A stretch of DNA of 64,000 nucleotides from JASHVB01 sp036489395 (GCA_036489395.1 DASXFW010000120.1:1-64000); one strand, 5' to 3'; counted from the stretch's first letter, positions 16,952 through 26,172 are shown. Notes: a model not told the origin generated them from the sequence alone. Made by a program: numbers and translations.

Positions 16952-18496
16952 CTACGGCGCCCCAACCCGTTCCATCTGCGCGATCACGTTCGGCTGCGAC
17001 AGCAGCGCGCCCAAGCGCCGCTCCAGTTCGCTGCGCGCGGTCGGGTCCAGTTTGCGCCAGCTCGCCTTGGGCGCGGCGGTCACCAGCATGGGCGCGTCGT
17101 GCGCACCGACGATGCTGGTCCAGGCCATACGCGTGCGCAGCGCCAGTGACGGCGATGCGGGTTTTCCGTCCACGAATATCGCAAAGGCGATCATCGGGCC
17201 GAATTGCGCGTCGCGCATCAGCCGCCACATGTGCGGCACGCCCGCCGGCATCGGCAGCCAGACGGTTTCGGCCTCCTCGGTGTCCGGCAGGACCACGAGG
17301 CGGCGTTGCTCCGCCAGCAATGGCGCGGCGGTGCTGCGCCGGGGCAGCACCTCGACCGCGACGTCCATCGTCAGGTCAGGACACACGACGTGCATCGAGG
17401 CTATCGGCCCGCGGGCATCCGACGTGTCTGCGGCGGCAGTCGGCGTACGAGTGCAGCCAGGACCGAAATTGAAGTCCGGCGCGGCCAGAGCGGCCGTATG
17501 GTCACCGCGGTTCAGCACCGTCGCCACCGCCGGGCCGGCCGCGGCAATCACCACCACCAATCCGACGGCCAGCACGGCGTCGCGCAAGGGAAAGCGGCCA
17601 GACCCGCGACGCGGATCCGCCGGTCCGGACGCAATCTGTGGTGCCTGATCCTCGCGCAGCGGCAGGCCCAGCACGATCAGCATCAGGATGACGAGCGAAA
17701 AGAAGATCCAGCCATACAGCACATGGTCTGTCGCGGCGGCTTCCGCGCTGCCCAGGATATGCCCCAGCGCGACAATGCCGAGCGCACGGAACCCGTTGGC
17801 AATGATCGGCACGATAATGGAAATGACAATGAACATGAAACGGCGCAGCGGGCTGCGATAGATCAACAGCGCATAGAGGCAGCCGAACGCGACCGAGGCG
17901 ATCAGGAAGCGAAGTCCGGCGCAGGCAGTGGCGATGTAGAAAGCGCCTTCGGGGATTTGAATGGTGAAGCCGTCGATGTACGCCGGGATGCCGAGAATAT
18001 CGAGACCATGCCGAACGAAATCGGTGGTGAAATCCTGTAGCCGCGGCGTCACGAAGTCGCCGAACGGCACAAGAAAATACAGATACAGCAACGGCCCGCA
18101 CAGCAGCCAGCAGAGGCGCCAACCCAGCACCCCGAGCAGCAGCAGTTCGACAAACGTGACCGCCATGAGCTGACGGCCTTCCATGATTCCCAGTCGCTCG
18201 GCTGCCAGCCACACCATGCCAACAGGAATGCCGAGCAATACGATCCACGGCATCGGCTCGGCGGTGGCGCCGCGCAGTGTGTCGTGCCGGTCCCAGATCA
18301 GGTAGGCGACGATCGGCAGCACGAGGAAACAGTGGTTATAGGCGGTTGAATCGATCCACGTGCCAATCGCAGCGGCGATCTCCTGCGGGAACAGCAGCCC
18401 GAGTGCGATCAATCCCAGCGCCAGTGTGATGGCGCTGCCGCGCACGCGGCGCCACACGTCCAACGTTGCCGGAGCTGTCAGCGTCGGAGCGCTCAT
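16952..18496 (-). CDS. xrtA: Exosortase A (XrtA) with long C-terminal domain
   Basis: Membrane transpeptidase of the PEP-CTERM system, which cuts C-terminal PEP-CTERM sorting signals and attaches the protein to an acceptor, probably exopolysaccharide-linked. About eight membrane segments fill residues 15-285. Counting from the ATG at 18496, the catalytic triad is C192 in TACAGLRFL, R237 in NGFRALG and H258 in DHVLYGW. A periplasmic domain of about 190 residues follows the last membrane helix, at the position where EpsI-like domains are fused in exosortase A; I cannot see clear EpsI landmarks in it. A GTG 15 bp upstream is an alternative start. It is the last gene of the leftward exopolysaccharide operon. 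No PEP-CTERM substrate is encoded in the window. Confidence 0.93.
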   Translation of the reverse strand: MSAPTLTAPATLDVWRRVRGSAITLALGLIALGLLFPQEIAAAIGTWIDSTAYNHCFLVLPIVAYLIWDRHDTLRGATAEPMPWIVLLGIPVGMVWLAAERLGIMEGRQLMAVTFVELLLLGVLGWRLCWLLCGPLLYLYFLVPFGDFVTPRLQDFTTDFVRHGLDILGIPAYIDGFTIQIPEGAFYIATACAGLRFLIASVAFGCLYALLIYRSPLRRFMFIVISIIVPIIANGFRALGIVALGHILGSAEAAATDHVLYGWIFFSLVILMLIVLGLPLREDQAPQIASGPADPRRGSGRFPLRDAVLAVGLVVVIAAAGPAVATVLNRGDHTAALAAPDFNFGPGCTRTPTAAADTSDARGPIASMHVVCPDLTMDVAVEVLPRRSTAAPLLAEQRRLVVLPDTEEAETVWLPMPAGVPHMWRLMRDAQFGPMIAFAIFVDGKPASPSLALRTRMAWTSIVGAHDAPMLVTAAPKASWRKLDPTARSELERRLGALLSQPNVIAQMERVGAP

Positions 18497-18501
18497 GACC
18501 G

Positions 18502-18690
18502 TTATCCGCACATCGCCGCGTCGTGCCGTGCGCGGCAGCTAAGGATTGGATGCCGGCCGTCGGCCATTCGATCGATCGTGCGCACGATTCCATCCACCAC
18601 AACGACGCCCAGCATATAGCGACCTCGCCCGACATGCACGCCTTCAAACGCGCGCTCCACGGGGCGCGTCGGGATGGTTGGATCGCGCAT
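18502..18690 (-). CDS. Small ORF between the FemAB-like gene and xrtA
   Basis: A 62-codon frame that starts 6 nt after the FemAB-like stop and ends just before the xrtA ATG, so it fits operon spacing. The product is basic at its start (MRDPTIPTRPVERAFEGVHVG) with a short hydrophobic patch (YMLGVVVVDGIV) and no known motif. I do not recognise it. It could be a real small protein, a translational coupling ORF for xrtA, or chance; it has no visible ribosome-binding site. Confidence 0.35.
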   Translation of the reverse strand: MRDPTIPTRPVERAFEGVHVGRGRYMLGVVVVDGIVRTIDRMADGRHPILSCRARHDAAMCG

Positions 18691-18696
18691 CGGCCG

Positions 18697-19728
18697 TTAA
18701 CCCAGGCCGCGCACGATCGGCGGCCCAAGCACATTGGCAACGGGCAGCGGCAGCCGCTTCCATGCGGCGATGAACAGGCGGTATTTCGGATTGAGCGGAT
18801 TGACATCGGGCACCACGGCACCCGGTGCCAGTTTGTAACGATAGGGCAGCGGCGCCGGCTCGAATCCCCAGTTGTGCTTGAACGCGTACGCACCCGTGCC
18901 AACCTTGGAGCGGCCGAAATCGAACAACCGGAAGCCGCGGTCGGCAGCACGGCGCATCACTTCCCAATACATGAAATCGTTGCCGGCCCGATGCCGCGCC
19001 GCCGCCGTGCCGCCACCATAGTACGGCCACACCTCGTCGCGGTAATAAAAATTCATTACCGACGCGATCGGTTGCTCCTGATCCAATATCGTAACCACAT
19101 CGACACCGTCGCGGAACACTTCGGCCAGGATGCGGAAATACCGCTGCGAGAAAACTGGCGTGCCGAGGTTGCGCACGCTTTCCGCATAGACGCGATGCAG
19201 CACGGAGACGTCACGGTTGCAGACCGACGTCAGTCCGTTGGCGATGCCCTTGCGCACCATCGCACGCTGCTTGCGCGGAATTGCCTTCATATTGCGCTCG
19301 TGATCGGCTTCGATCGACTTACGGAACGTAACATACAGGTCGGCGCGGCGCACCCAGTCGCTGTCGGCGGGCTTGCGATCACGCATCTCCAGCGCGCGGG
19401 CACCGGTGCGCTGCATCAGCCGCGTCGCGTAATCCTCCAGCGCCCTGCCGCTTTCCGGATCGGCGGCCAGCACGCCCCCATAGACGCAGAACGGGCTGGA
19501 TATCAGCGTGTTGCCGAACAGCAGCGTGCGAACGTGAACCAGCGGCAGAACGCCGGTGATGGCGCCGTCGCGTTCGGTGAAGACGAAATGGGTGCGGTGG
19601 CCGAACGCGGCGCCGACGACGCGCGCCCAGGCGGCGCGGTGGCAGAACGTGCCGTCCGGCATGGTCGCGACGAACGCGTCCCAGGCGGGCTCACTGGCCG
19701 GATCGAGCTCTCGAATGGCAGGCGGCAT
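18697..19728 (-). CDS. FemAB family XrtA/PEP-CTERM-associated protein
   Basis: A 343-residue member of the GNAT-fold FemAB family found specifically in exosortase A loci. FemX/FemAB enzymes transfer aminoacyl groups from tRNA to cell-wall peptides; the exosortase-linked branch has unproven chemistry and may modify the polysaccharide or its carrier. Visible landmarks are HRAAWARVVGAAFGH at the start, an arginine/lysine-rich segment MKAIPRKQRAMVRKG in the middle, and the acceptor-side block YYGGGTAAARHRAGNDFMYWE with FDFGRSKVGTGAYAFKHNWG. The ATG at 19728 is 5 nt downstream of the deacetylase stop, giving tight operon coupling. The longer upstream frame is the deacetylase gene read out of frame. 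Confidence 0.9.
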   Translation of the reverse strand: MPPAIRELDPASEPAWDAFVATMPDGTFCHRAAWARVVGAAFGHRTHFVFTERDGAITGVLPLVHVRTLLFGNTLISSPFCVYGGVLAADPESGRALEDYATRLMQRTGARALEMRDRKPADSDWVRRADLYVTFRKSIEADHERNMKAIPRKQRAMVRKGIANGLTSVCNRDVSVLHRVYAESVRNLGTPVFSQRYFRILAEVFRDGVDVVTILDQEQPIASVMNFYYRDEVWPYYGGGTAAARHRAGNDFMYWEVMRRAADRGFRLFDFGRSKVGTGAYAFKHNWGFEPAPLPYRYKLAPGAVVPDVNPLNPKYRLFIAAWKRLPLPVANVLGPPIVRGLG

Positions 19729-19733
19729 GGCGA

Positions 19734-20624
19734 TCAGGCGTTCGCGAGCGCTGGTGACGCGGGGTGTTGCGGCGGATGCTCCAACACGTCGGAGAACACC
19801 TGGTCGATGCGGCCCCATGCGAAGTCGCGCAGCAGGCGATCGAGCTTGGCTTCCATGCGCGACAGGTTCGTGTAATGGCGGACTCGGGATTTCCAGCCGC
19901 AGCCGGGAACGCGCGGCTGGCCGGGATCGATCTCCCACGGATGGAAATAGAAGATGCCGGACATATTTTCGCGCCGGTTGACGCGGGCCAGGCCATGCCG
20001 ATGCAGCGCATAGGGGAACATGCGGAACCAGCCGCCGCCAGAGCACGGCCAGTTGCGGCCGAGCATCGCGACGGTGGTCATCGGCAGTTCCCACAGGCCG
20101 GTGCCGTCAGGCTGAAACGGTGTGCGGGGCGCGTCGGGCATGCCGTACAGATCATGGCGGATCGGGTTGACGCTGGAGCTGTAGGCGTAGCCAGCCTCGG
20201 CCAGGATGCGGAACGCCCAGCGGTTGCGGGCGCCGATGGAGAAGGTGGCGGCACGGTAGCCAGCCACGGGCACGCCGCCGATGTCCTCCAGTACCTGCCG
20301 CGCGCGGCTGATATCGGTGCAGAAGGCGGCGGGGTCCTGAGAGTCGGCGCGAGTGTGGTCCCAGCCGTGGCTGGCCAGTTCGTGGCCGGCCGCGACAATG
20401 CGGCGGACCAGCGCGGGGTGACGTTCGGCGATCCAGCCCAGGGTGAAGAACGTCGCCTTCACGCCGGCGCGGTCGAACTGCGCCAGGATGCGATCCACGT
20501 TCGCCTCCACGCGCGGGGCGATGCGCGGCCAGTCGGCACGGTCGATGCGGTGCGACAGCGCCTGGACCTGGAACCAGTCTTCCACATCCACGGTCATCGC
20601 GTTGCGGATGGGGCCTGATGTCAT
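19734..20624 (-). CDS. XrtA-system polysaccharide deacetylase
   Basis: NodB-fold carbohydrate esterase (CE4-like) of 296 residues that removes acetyl groups from N-acetylated sugars of the exopolysaccharide. The first motif MTVDVEDWFQV includes D13, E15 and D16; HELASHGWDHTR is the metal-binding HxxxH motif, and AGYRAATFSIG is motif 3. WELPMTTV and FYFHPWEID are also typical of the PEP-CTERM-associated subfamily. I choose the ATG at 20624 because the conserved RNAMTVDVED stretch starts before the internal ATG at 20597. This upstream ATG comes from a dispersed repeat that abuts the gene. It is cytoplasmic-looking, with no signal peptide, as in its relatives. Confidence 0.9.
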   Translation of the reverse strand: MTSGPIRNAMTVDVEDWFQVQALSHRIDRADWPRIAPRVEANVDRILAQFDRAGVKATFFTLGWIAERHPALVRRIVAAGHELASHGWDHTRADSQDPAAFCTDISRARQVLEDIGGVPVAGYRAATFSIGARNRWAFRILAEAGYAYSSSVNPIRHDLYGMPDAPRTPFQPDGTGLWELPMTTVAMLGRNWPCSGGGWFRMFPYALHRHGLARVNRRENMSGIFYFHPWEIDPGQPRVPGCGWKSRVRHYTNLSRMEAKLDRLLRDFAWGRIDQVFSDVLEHPPQHPASPALANA

Positions 20625-20815
20625 TGCGAGGTGGCCACCGGCTGGCGGCCGAGCCGCCCTGGATGAAACGGCGTCGGCGGCTGGACGTAGGCTCCCCCCT
20701 CCCCTGGTGGGAGGGGAGGCCTTGTTTCTTGCTGGCGGAGCGAAGCAATCCCGATCGGGAGTGGCCGCTAAACCCGACCGGGATTGCTTCACTTCGCTCG
20801 CAATGACAGGCGGCG
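20622..20815. repeat. Composite repeat inside the exopolysaccharide operon
   Basis: Between the ATPase and deacetylase genes lie a module D copy (TCATTGCGAG..GGATGAAACG), a partial module C (CCCCCTCCCCTGGTGGGAGG) and a B-like hairpin with arms GAAGCAATCCCGATCGG and its complement. It interrupts an otherwise tightly packed operon and supplies the upstream ATG of the deacetylase. Confidence 0.75.
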
Positions 20816-20821
20816 CGCTGG

Positions 20822-21805
20822 TCATTTCGGCACTTCCGCCGAGGCGCCAATCATGTCCAAAAGGCGCCGGAACACACGCTCCTGCCGGACGGCACCGGCC
20901 TCCAGCATCTCAATCCGGCGCACGAGCGCGTCGTGCGCCACACCGCCGCCATTGGCCGCCGCGACCGGCGCGGGGGCGAACATTCCGGCACCGAGGTCCT
21001 GACTCAGCTCGCCGGCGGTCATTTCGACCATGGCGCCGGTGATGGTATGGGCCTCCTCAAGTGAGCCGTACAGCAGCACCCGCGAGCAAAGCGTGTTGAT
21101 GCGGCGGGGAATGCCGCCGGTGTGGCGGAACACCAGGGCGTACGCGACGTCCTCCCAATGCGGATCACCCTCCCAGCGGACCATCTTCAACCGGTGCTCG
21201 ATATAACCGCGCGTCTCAGCCTCGGTCAGCGGTCCCAGATGGTAGGATGCCAGCACCCGCTGGCGAAGTTGCTCGGTATCCGGGCTGGCCAGGGTCGGGC
21301 GGAACTGCGGCTGACCGAGCAGGATGGTCTGCAAGGAGGCGCGCCCGTCCACCGTGATATTGGATAGCATGCGCAATTCTTCCAGCGCGGCGAGCGACAG
21401 GTTCTGCACCTCGTCCACCACGAGCACGCAGCGGCGGCCGGAGCGGCGCTGGTCCTGCACCATTTGCTCGAACCGGCGCAGCAGCGTCGCCTTGTCCAGG
21501 CCCGGCGTGTCGCCCAGCCCGAAATTCGCCATGATCAGACGCAACAGGTCGTCACCCGACACCTGCGTGGTGACGATCCGGGCGATGACGTAGGTGCTGC
21601 GGTCGAGTTGCGACCACAATTGTTCCACCAGCGTCGTCTTGCCGGCACCGACTTCGCCGGTGATGACGATGAACCCCTCCTCCTGTGCCAGGCCATAGAC
21701 CAGATGAGCAATTGCCCGGCTGTGGCCACTGGAGCCGAAGAAAAACCGGCTGTCCGGTGTCAGCAGGAAGGGTATTCCGGAGAAGCGGTAGAACTTTTGG
21801 TACAC
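20822..21805 (-). CDS. XrtA/PEP-CTERM-associated ATPase
   Basis: A 327-residue AAA-type ATPase related to ExeA/GspA, always encoded in exosortase A exopolysaccharide loci. Walker A is GEVGAGKT (50-57) and Walker B is VLVVDE, with D131 and E132. Arginine-finger-like motifs (LRQRVLASYHLGPL) and the sensor region (GGIPRRINTLCSRVLL) follow. The C-terminal 60 residues form a helical tail with a coiled-coil look (RRIEMLEAGAVRQERVFRRLL). It probably energises assembly or export of the polysaccharide machinery; the exact role is unknown. It follows the outer-membrane protein gene after a 9-bp gap. Confidence 0.93.
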   Translation of the reverse strand: MYQKFYRFSGIPFLLTPDSRFFFGSSGHSRAIAHLVYGLAQEEGFIVITGEVGAGKTTLVEQLWSQLDRSTYVIARIVTTQVSGDDLLRLIMANFGLGDTPGLDKATLLRRFEQMVQDQRRSGRRCVLVVDEVQNLSLAALEELRMLSNITVDGRASLQTILLGQPQFRPTLASPDTEQLRQRVLASYHLGPLTEAETRGYIEHRLKMVRWEGDPHWEDVAYALVFRHTGGIPRRINTLCSRVLLYGSLEEAHTITGAMVEMTAGELSQDLGAGMFAPAPVAAANGGGVAHDALVRRIEMLEAGAVRQERVFRRLLDMIGASAEVPK

Positions 21806-21814
21806 GATGCCCGT

Positions 21815-23515
21815 TCAGAACTGTTTGGTTATGCCGACGATCACCAGATCCTGGTAGAATGACTCTGCTTGCGTGCTGGCTTCACGGCTGAGGTAGCTGT
21901 AGCTGGCGAAGGTGGTGACTGTGTCGCTGAGAGTGTACTGCAAAGACAGCCGCGCGGCGAGCGATCGTGTACTGCCGGTGGTCCCGAGCGGCGTTCCCGT
22001 GCTGTACGACACAAGCGCATTCATGCCGAAATCGGGCGTGAACTGGCGCGCCCAGTTGATGGTCGCCGTCCGAGCAGAGTTCCCGGTGGTCGGATTGCCC
22101 GCGCCAACCAGTGTCTCGGTCGTCGAAGACACATTGAGCGTGATCGAGTCCCGGTCGAGCACCGTCGTCGAGCCGAGCGTGAGGGTGCTATAGCGGTAAA
22201 CGCCGGGCGCCACGCCCAACGCGTTGTTCGCGGCGAACAACGTTCCCCCGGTCTGGCTGTTCAGCAGATCCCCGTTATTGCCGACCGCACCCAGATCAAG
22301 CTGCCCGGCAACCTGCTCAAGCTGGGTGCCGATGCCGTTCGTGTAGGAGCCGGTCACCGTCGTGCGGGCGGTCAGCGCATAGCGTCCATTGAACGTCAGG
22401 GAATTCGTGCCGTTCTGATGGCCATAGCCTATGGTGATGCTGCTGTCCTGGTTGGGCGTCCACGTGGTGCCAAAACTCCAGGTCATATCGTCGAGGTTCA
22501 AACGGTTCGCGCCCGAGTAATCGACATATTCCCAGCCGAGCGTACCGTACACGCTGATGCTGCTGTTGATTGCATAGTCGATGCGGTTGCTGCCGATGTC
22601 CCGCGTGGAGGTTCCGCCGCCGGCGCCGGACGATTTGGTTTGCGTCGCATTCGCCGACGCGGTGTCCCGCAACTTGCCGAAACGCTGGCCCGATGTGAAA
22701 GTTGCGGTCTCCTCGAGGATCGTTTCCTCCAGATCATCCGCGCCGCTCGCCAGGAGCGGAATTGGAGCAAAGCCCGTCGTCTCCTCGCTGCTCGATTGGT
22801 TCAGCGAAACACCGAGCTTGCCATCGCCGTAATCCCCGAAATGGTGCAGCAGATAGGGCGACACGGTGAGGCTGGTGGTAAGCGAACGGTTCTCCTTGGA
22901 CAACCCGAGCTGATCCGTTCCGGTCAAAGTGCCTGCCGTGATGGGGCCGATACCGGCCTGACCGAGGCCGCCCAGGCCGCCAATGCCCCCCTCAGTCGCC
23001 TGCGAGCCGGACACGCCGCGCACATCCACGAACAGAGCATCCTGCACCGCGGTGATCAGCCCATCGGCATTGAACTGCTGGGTCAGGACGTTCTGCGACC
23101 CCTCCTTCACATGCATCTCAACGGTCGGCTGGTAATCCAACCGGATCTGGATGCGGGGAAGATCGCCAAGTATCGACACCCCAGGCGCCAGAACCGTGAT
23201 CAGGTCCGCTTTGCGCGGCGCCGACTCCTCCAGAACGTTGTCGTCGAATTGTTCCTCCAGGCTGACCCGCGGCAGGATGGTCCAGCCGGCCCCGGCCGAC
23301 GCAAAACCGGAGAGAAGCTGCATCTGGTGCTGCAGATCCGCCACGTCGGGCTGCGCCAGATCGGCACCCATCGGCACCACTCCCGGATTGGTCGGATCGG
23401 CCACGGGAAACGCCGCGGCGCCGCCGCATTGCAGTACCCAGCCGGCCATCGCGAAACCCGCCGAGCGCATTACCAGCCGACGCAGCTTGGTTGCGGCTGT
23501 CGGCCTGAATCGCAC
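21815..23515 (-). CDS. PEP-CTERM-system-associated outer-membrane beta-barrel protein
   Basis: Outer-membrane protein of the exosortase A exopolysaccharide loci, about 566 residues. After the signal region (RSAGFAMAGWVLQCGGAAAF) comes WTILPRVSLEEQFDDNV, the start of a barrel domain rich in alternating hydrophobic strands and ending with phenylalanine (VIVGITKQF), the usual outer-membrane C-terminus. Repeated aromatic/threonine strands such as LGWEYVDYSG support the barrel. It probably forms the export pore or a polysaccharide-interacting barrel. The start is uncertain: GTG 23515 is 10 nt after the kinase stop; GTG 23554 would overlap the kinase gene; ATG 23470 would shorten the signal peptide. 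None has a good ribosome-binding site. Confidence 0.88.
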   Translation of the reverse strand: MRFRPTAATKLRRLVMRSAGFAMAGWVLQCGGAAAFPVADPTNPGVVPMGADLAQPDVADLQHQMQLLSGFASAGAGWTILPRVSLEEQFDDNVLEESAPRKADLITVLAPGVSILGDLPRIQIRLDYQPTVEMHVKEGSQNVLTQQFNADGLITAVQDALFVDVRGVSGSQATEGGIGGLGGLGQAGIGPITAGTLTGTDQLGLSKENRSLTTSLTVSPYLLHHFGDYGDGKLGVSLNQSSSEETTGFAPIPLLASGADDLEETILEETATFTSGQRFGKLRDTASANATQTKSSGAGGGTSTRDIGSNRIDYAINSSISVYGTLGWEYVDYSGANRLNLDDMTWSFGTTWTPNQDSSITIGYGHQNGTNSLTFNGRYALTARTTVTGSYTNGIGTQLEQVAGQLDLGAVGNNGDLLNSQTGGTLFAANNALGVAPGVYRYSTLTLGSTTVLDRDSITLNVSSTTETLVGAGNPTTGNSARTATINWARQFTPDFGMNALVSYSTGTPLGTTGSTRSLAARLSLQYTLSDTVTTFASYSYLSREASTQAESFYQDLVIVGITKQF

Positions 23516-23525
23516 GCGGAACGCG

Positions 23526-24530
23526 TCAGGACGAGTAGTACGAGGAGTAGGCACCGAACGTGTAACGCGACGAAAGCTGCTGCTTGTTCAGCACCAGGGC
23601 GATGGAGGGGCAGGCCTGGATCAGATCGAGCGAGGCCTCGATCTCATCGCGCTGCGTCCGTTCGGCTTCCACAACAAAAAGCACCTGCCCGACCACCGGG
23701 GCCAGCACCGCCGGATCGCTGGTGGAAAGACAGGGCGGCGCGTCGAGGATCAGCAACCGATCAGAATAGCGCCGGCCGAGGCTTTGGATCAGCCGCGCCA
23801 TCTCCCGCGAGGAGAAGAGGGTCGGGCTGCGCTCACGCTCCCGCCCGATCGGCAGGATGGACAGGCGTTCGATCGGCGTGCGCACGATCATGGGCGCGGG
23901 ATCAAGCTTGGCATTGGCCGCGAGGTCGAGCAGACCGGGTGCGTCCGCCAGGCCCATCGGATAGCAAATCGAATCGCGCTTCGAGTCAGCATCGACCAGT
24001 AGCACGTGGTGGTCGCCCTGGCGCGCGATGCTGCCGGCGAGGTTGATGGAGGTGAAGCTTTTTCCCTCGCCGGGCCGCGCGCTGGTGACCATCAGCAGGT
24101 TGCTGTAGCCGGGTTCGACGCCGGCTGTGGCGAAGGCGTTGCGCAGAATCTGCCGCTGCACCAGACGGAATTCCTCGGAGATGCGGCTGCGCGTGCGCGA
24201 CCAATCGACCATGCCGGCACGCTCCAACGCCACCGAGTCAACCGACCCGGAACCGACCGTCAGTTCAGGTCCGGTGCCGGTGGACGCCGGGCCGTGCAGG
24301 TTGGTCGGCCGGTCAAGTCCGTCCAGCGTGGCAATTCGATCGAGCACGGCGACCGACCCGGGGCCGCCGTCGCTGGAAAACGCTCCGGCACCGCTGCCGC
24401 CGGGATGTTCCCCGCCGCCGGTACGGCCGCGGTCCCCGAGCAGGTTCGCGGCTGAATCATCCAGCGCGCCGGACTGCAACAGGCGTTCGGCAACACGCTC
24501 AACGAGGTGGGTGGACTTGGGACCGAGCAT
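23526..24530 (-). CDS. XrtA-associated tyrosine autokinase (BY-kinase)
   Basis: Cytoplasmic bacterial tyrosine kinase of 334 residues that works with the chain-length determinant encoded upstream to control polymer length. The P-loop is SARPGEGKS with K157, the Walker A' motif is LLVDADSKRD, and Walker B is LLILDAPP. The C-terminus is a tyrosine cluster, YTFGAYSSYYSS, the site of autophosphorylation in this class. The N-terminal 90 residues are a poorly conserved, glycine-rich linker. The ATG follows the chain-length gene's TGA with no gap (TGAATG), which indicates coupled translation. Confidence 0.92.
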   Translation of the reverse strand: MLGPKSTHLVERVAERLLQSGALDDSAANLLGDRGRTGGGEHPGGSGAGAFSSDGGPGSVAVLDRIATLDGLDRPTNLHGPASTGTGPELTVGSGSVDSVALERAGMVDWSRTRSRISEEFRLVQRQILRNAFATAGVEPGYSNLLMVTSARPGEGKSFTSINLAGSIARQGDHHVLLVDADSKRDSICYPMGLADAPGLLDLAANAKLDPAPMIVRTPIERLSILPIGRERERSPTLFSSREMARLIQSLGRRYSDRLLILDAPPCLSTSDPAVLAPVVGQVLFVVEAERTQRDEIEASLDLIQACPSIALVLNKQQLSSRYTFGAYSSYYSS

Positions 24531-26099
24531 TCAGATCAGCGCCGCCGAACGGAGTATGTGCACGACAAGTCCTCCATAGACGCCCACGAGGACCACGAGG
24601 GCGATACCGAATCGCGCCACAACCATCAACCGCTGGCGCAGCGGGGCAAGCCCCAGGACCGATATGCCGCCAAGCACCGGCAGCCCGAGGTTGCGCAAAT
24701 CATCGACCGTAGAGAAGGAGCGATCCAACTGGCCGAACAACACGGTCACGCCGAGACCGCCGCCCAGGCCCGCGAGCAACACGCCGGTCACCAGCAGCAT
24801 CCGGTTAGGCGCCACCGGCAGGCGCGGCGTGTCCGGCGGATCGACGATCTGCAGCTTCACCTTGTCGGCCTGGGTATCGGCGGCCTGAGCGATGTTGGCT
24901 GCCTGCAAGCGACCGAGCAGCTCCTCATAGTTCTTGCGTAGCACCGAATAGTCGCGGTCCATGTTTTCGTATTCGGCAATCAGGCCCGGCTGCTCGTGCT
25001 GAATCTTCTCCAGCTTGTCACGATAGGCGACTGCGTCGTCGCGCTGCCGCTGCAGGGCGACGACCTGGGTATCCGCCTCGATCAGCTTGACCTTCAACTG
25101 GTCGTACACTGGGCTTGGCACGGTGCGCTTGTTGTCAGGCAACGGCTGATCCGCGCCAGGGGCGGCACCAGCAGCCTTCGCCGGCTTCGCGTCCTGCTGC
25201 TGCGTCTTCAGGAACTCGATCAGTTTCTTCTGCGCGATAACGTCCGGATGGTCGTCGGTATCCTTCAGCATCAGCATGCGAAGTTGTTCTTCCGCCTGCT
25301 CCAGCGGCGTGCGCACGACCTGCGGCTGCTGCAAGGCCTGCAACTGCGGTGGCACGTCCACCACCAGCATCGCCGGAGTGCTCTCGACCTCCCGTTTCAG
25401 CGCATCGCGTGAGACGATTGCGTCCTGCAGCTTGCCGTCGAGCGACGTGGCGTTGGTGCGCGCTGCTTCCAGGGCCGGGACCGATGGATTCTCGGTCGAG
25501 GGCAGGATGTCGATATACCGCGCGCGGAAATCGGCGCGCTGCTTCTCCGACGAGCGAAGCTGCTGCTCGTACGATGAAATCTGGTGCTCCAGGAACCGGC
25601 GGGCATTCTCCATGTCCGACCGATTGCTGCCGGTCGCCGCCTCCACGAAGATGGTCAGCAGGGTCTGCACCACGTCGTGCGCCATCTTCGGGTTGGCGTC
25701 GCGGTAGTTGATGGTGAACAGGTTCTTGGTCTGCGGGGTGACGCGGATCGTATTGCCGAGGTGCTGGATCAGTCGCTCCCGGTCGCTCGGGCTGTTGATG
25801 GTCAGGTCAAGGTCGGTCTTGGAGACCAGCTTCTCGAGGTTCGGGCGGCTGAGCAAGGTGCGCTGGAGGATTTCGAGCTCGGTGGTGGGGGATGACTCGG
25901 CGGCAATGCCCTTCAGCAGCGGGGTCAGGATGGCGTCGGCATCAACATAGAGACGGGCGCTCGATTCAAACTGGTTCGGGATCATGTACACGCCGACCCA
26001 GCCTACGCCGCAGATCAGCCATGCGACGACCACGCCCAACCAGCGGCGCCGCCAGGCGGCCCGCAAGTACTGCTCCAACAGGATGCGGATGTTATCCAT
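24531..26099 (-). CDS. XrtA-system polysaccharide chain-length determinant (Wzz-like)
   Basis: A 522-residue polysaccharide co-polymerase. A first membrane helix (about residues 20-38) is followed by a long periplasmic coiled-coil domain and two C-terminal membrane helices (about 440-460 and 490-515). The proline-rich PDTPRLPVAPNR ahead of the second helix is the Wzz signature. The periplasmic part contains heptad-rich stretches (RFLEHQISSYEQQLRSSEKQ). It should form an inner-membrane oligomer that regulates chain length together with the adjacent tyrosine kinase. It follows the export lipoprotein gene after a 73-bp gap in the same operon. Confidence 0.92.
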   Translation of the reverse strand: MDNIRILLEQYLRAAWRRRWLGVVVAWLICGVGWVGVYMIPNQFESSARLYVDADAILTPLLKGIAAESSPTTELEILQRTLLSRPNLEKLVSKTDLDLTINSPSDRERLIQHLGNTIRVTPQTKNLFTINYRDANPKMAHDVVQTLLTIFVEAATGSNRSDMENARRFLEHQISSYEQQLRSSEKQRADFRARYIDILPSTENPSVPALEAARTNATSLDGKLQDAIVSRDALKREVESTPAMLVVDVPPQLQALQQPQVVRTPLEQAEEQLRMLMLKDTDDHPDVIAQKKLIEFLKTQQQDAKPAKAAGAAPGADQPLPDNKRTVPSPVYDQLKVKLIEADTQVVALQRQRDDAVAYRDKLEKIQHEQPGLIAEYENMDRDYSVLRKNYEELLGRLQAANIAQAADTQADKVKLQIVDPPDTPRLPVAPNRMLLVTGVLLAGLGGGLGVTVLFGQLDRSFSTVDDLRNLGLPVLGGISVLGLAPLRQRLMVVARFGIALVVLVGVYGGLVVHILRSAALI

Positions 26100-26172
26100 G
26101 CGTCTCCACCGTAGGCCAGATCACCCGAGGCCGGTTGCACCGTAAGCCAGTCTGCGCCGCAGAACCAGAATT

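Noticed and set aside
21869..24046. 725-codon rightward frame opposite the outer-membrane protein and kinase genes
   Set aside because: No domain and a shadow-like composition; the leftward genes have clear family motifs.
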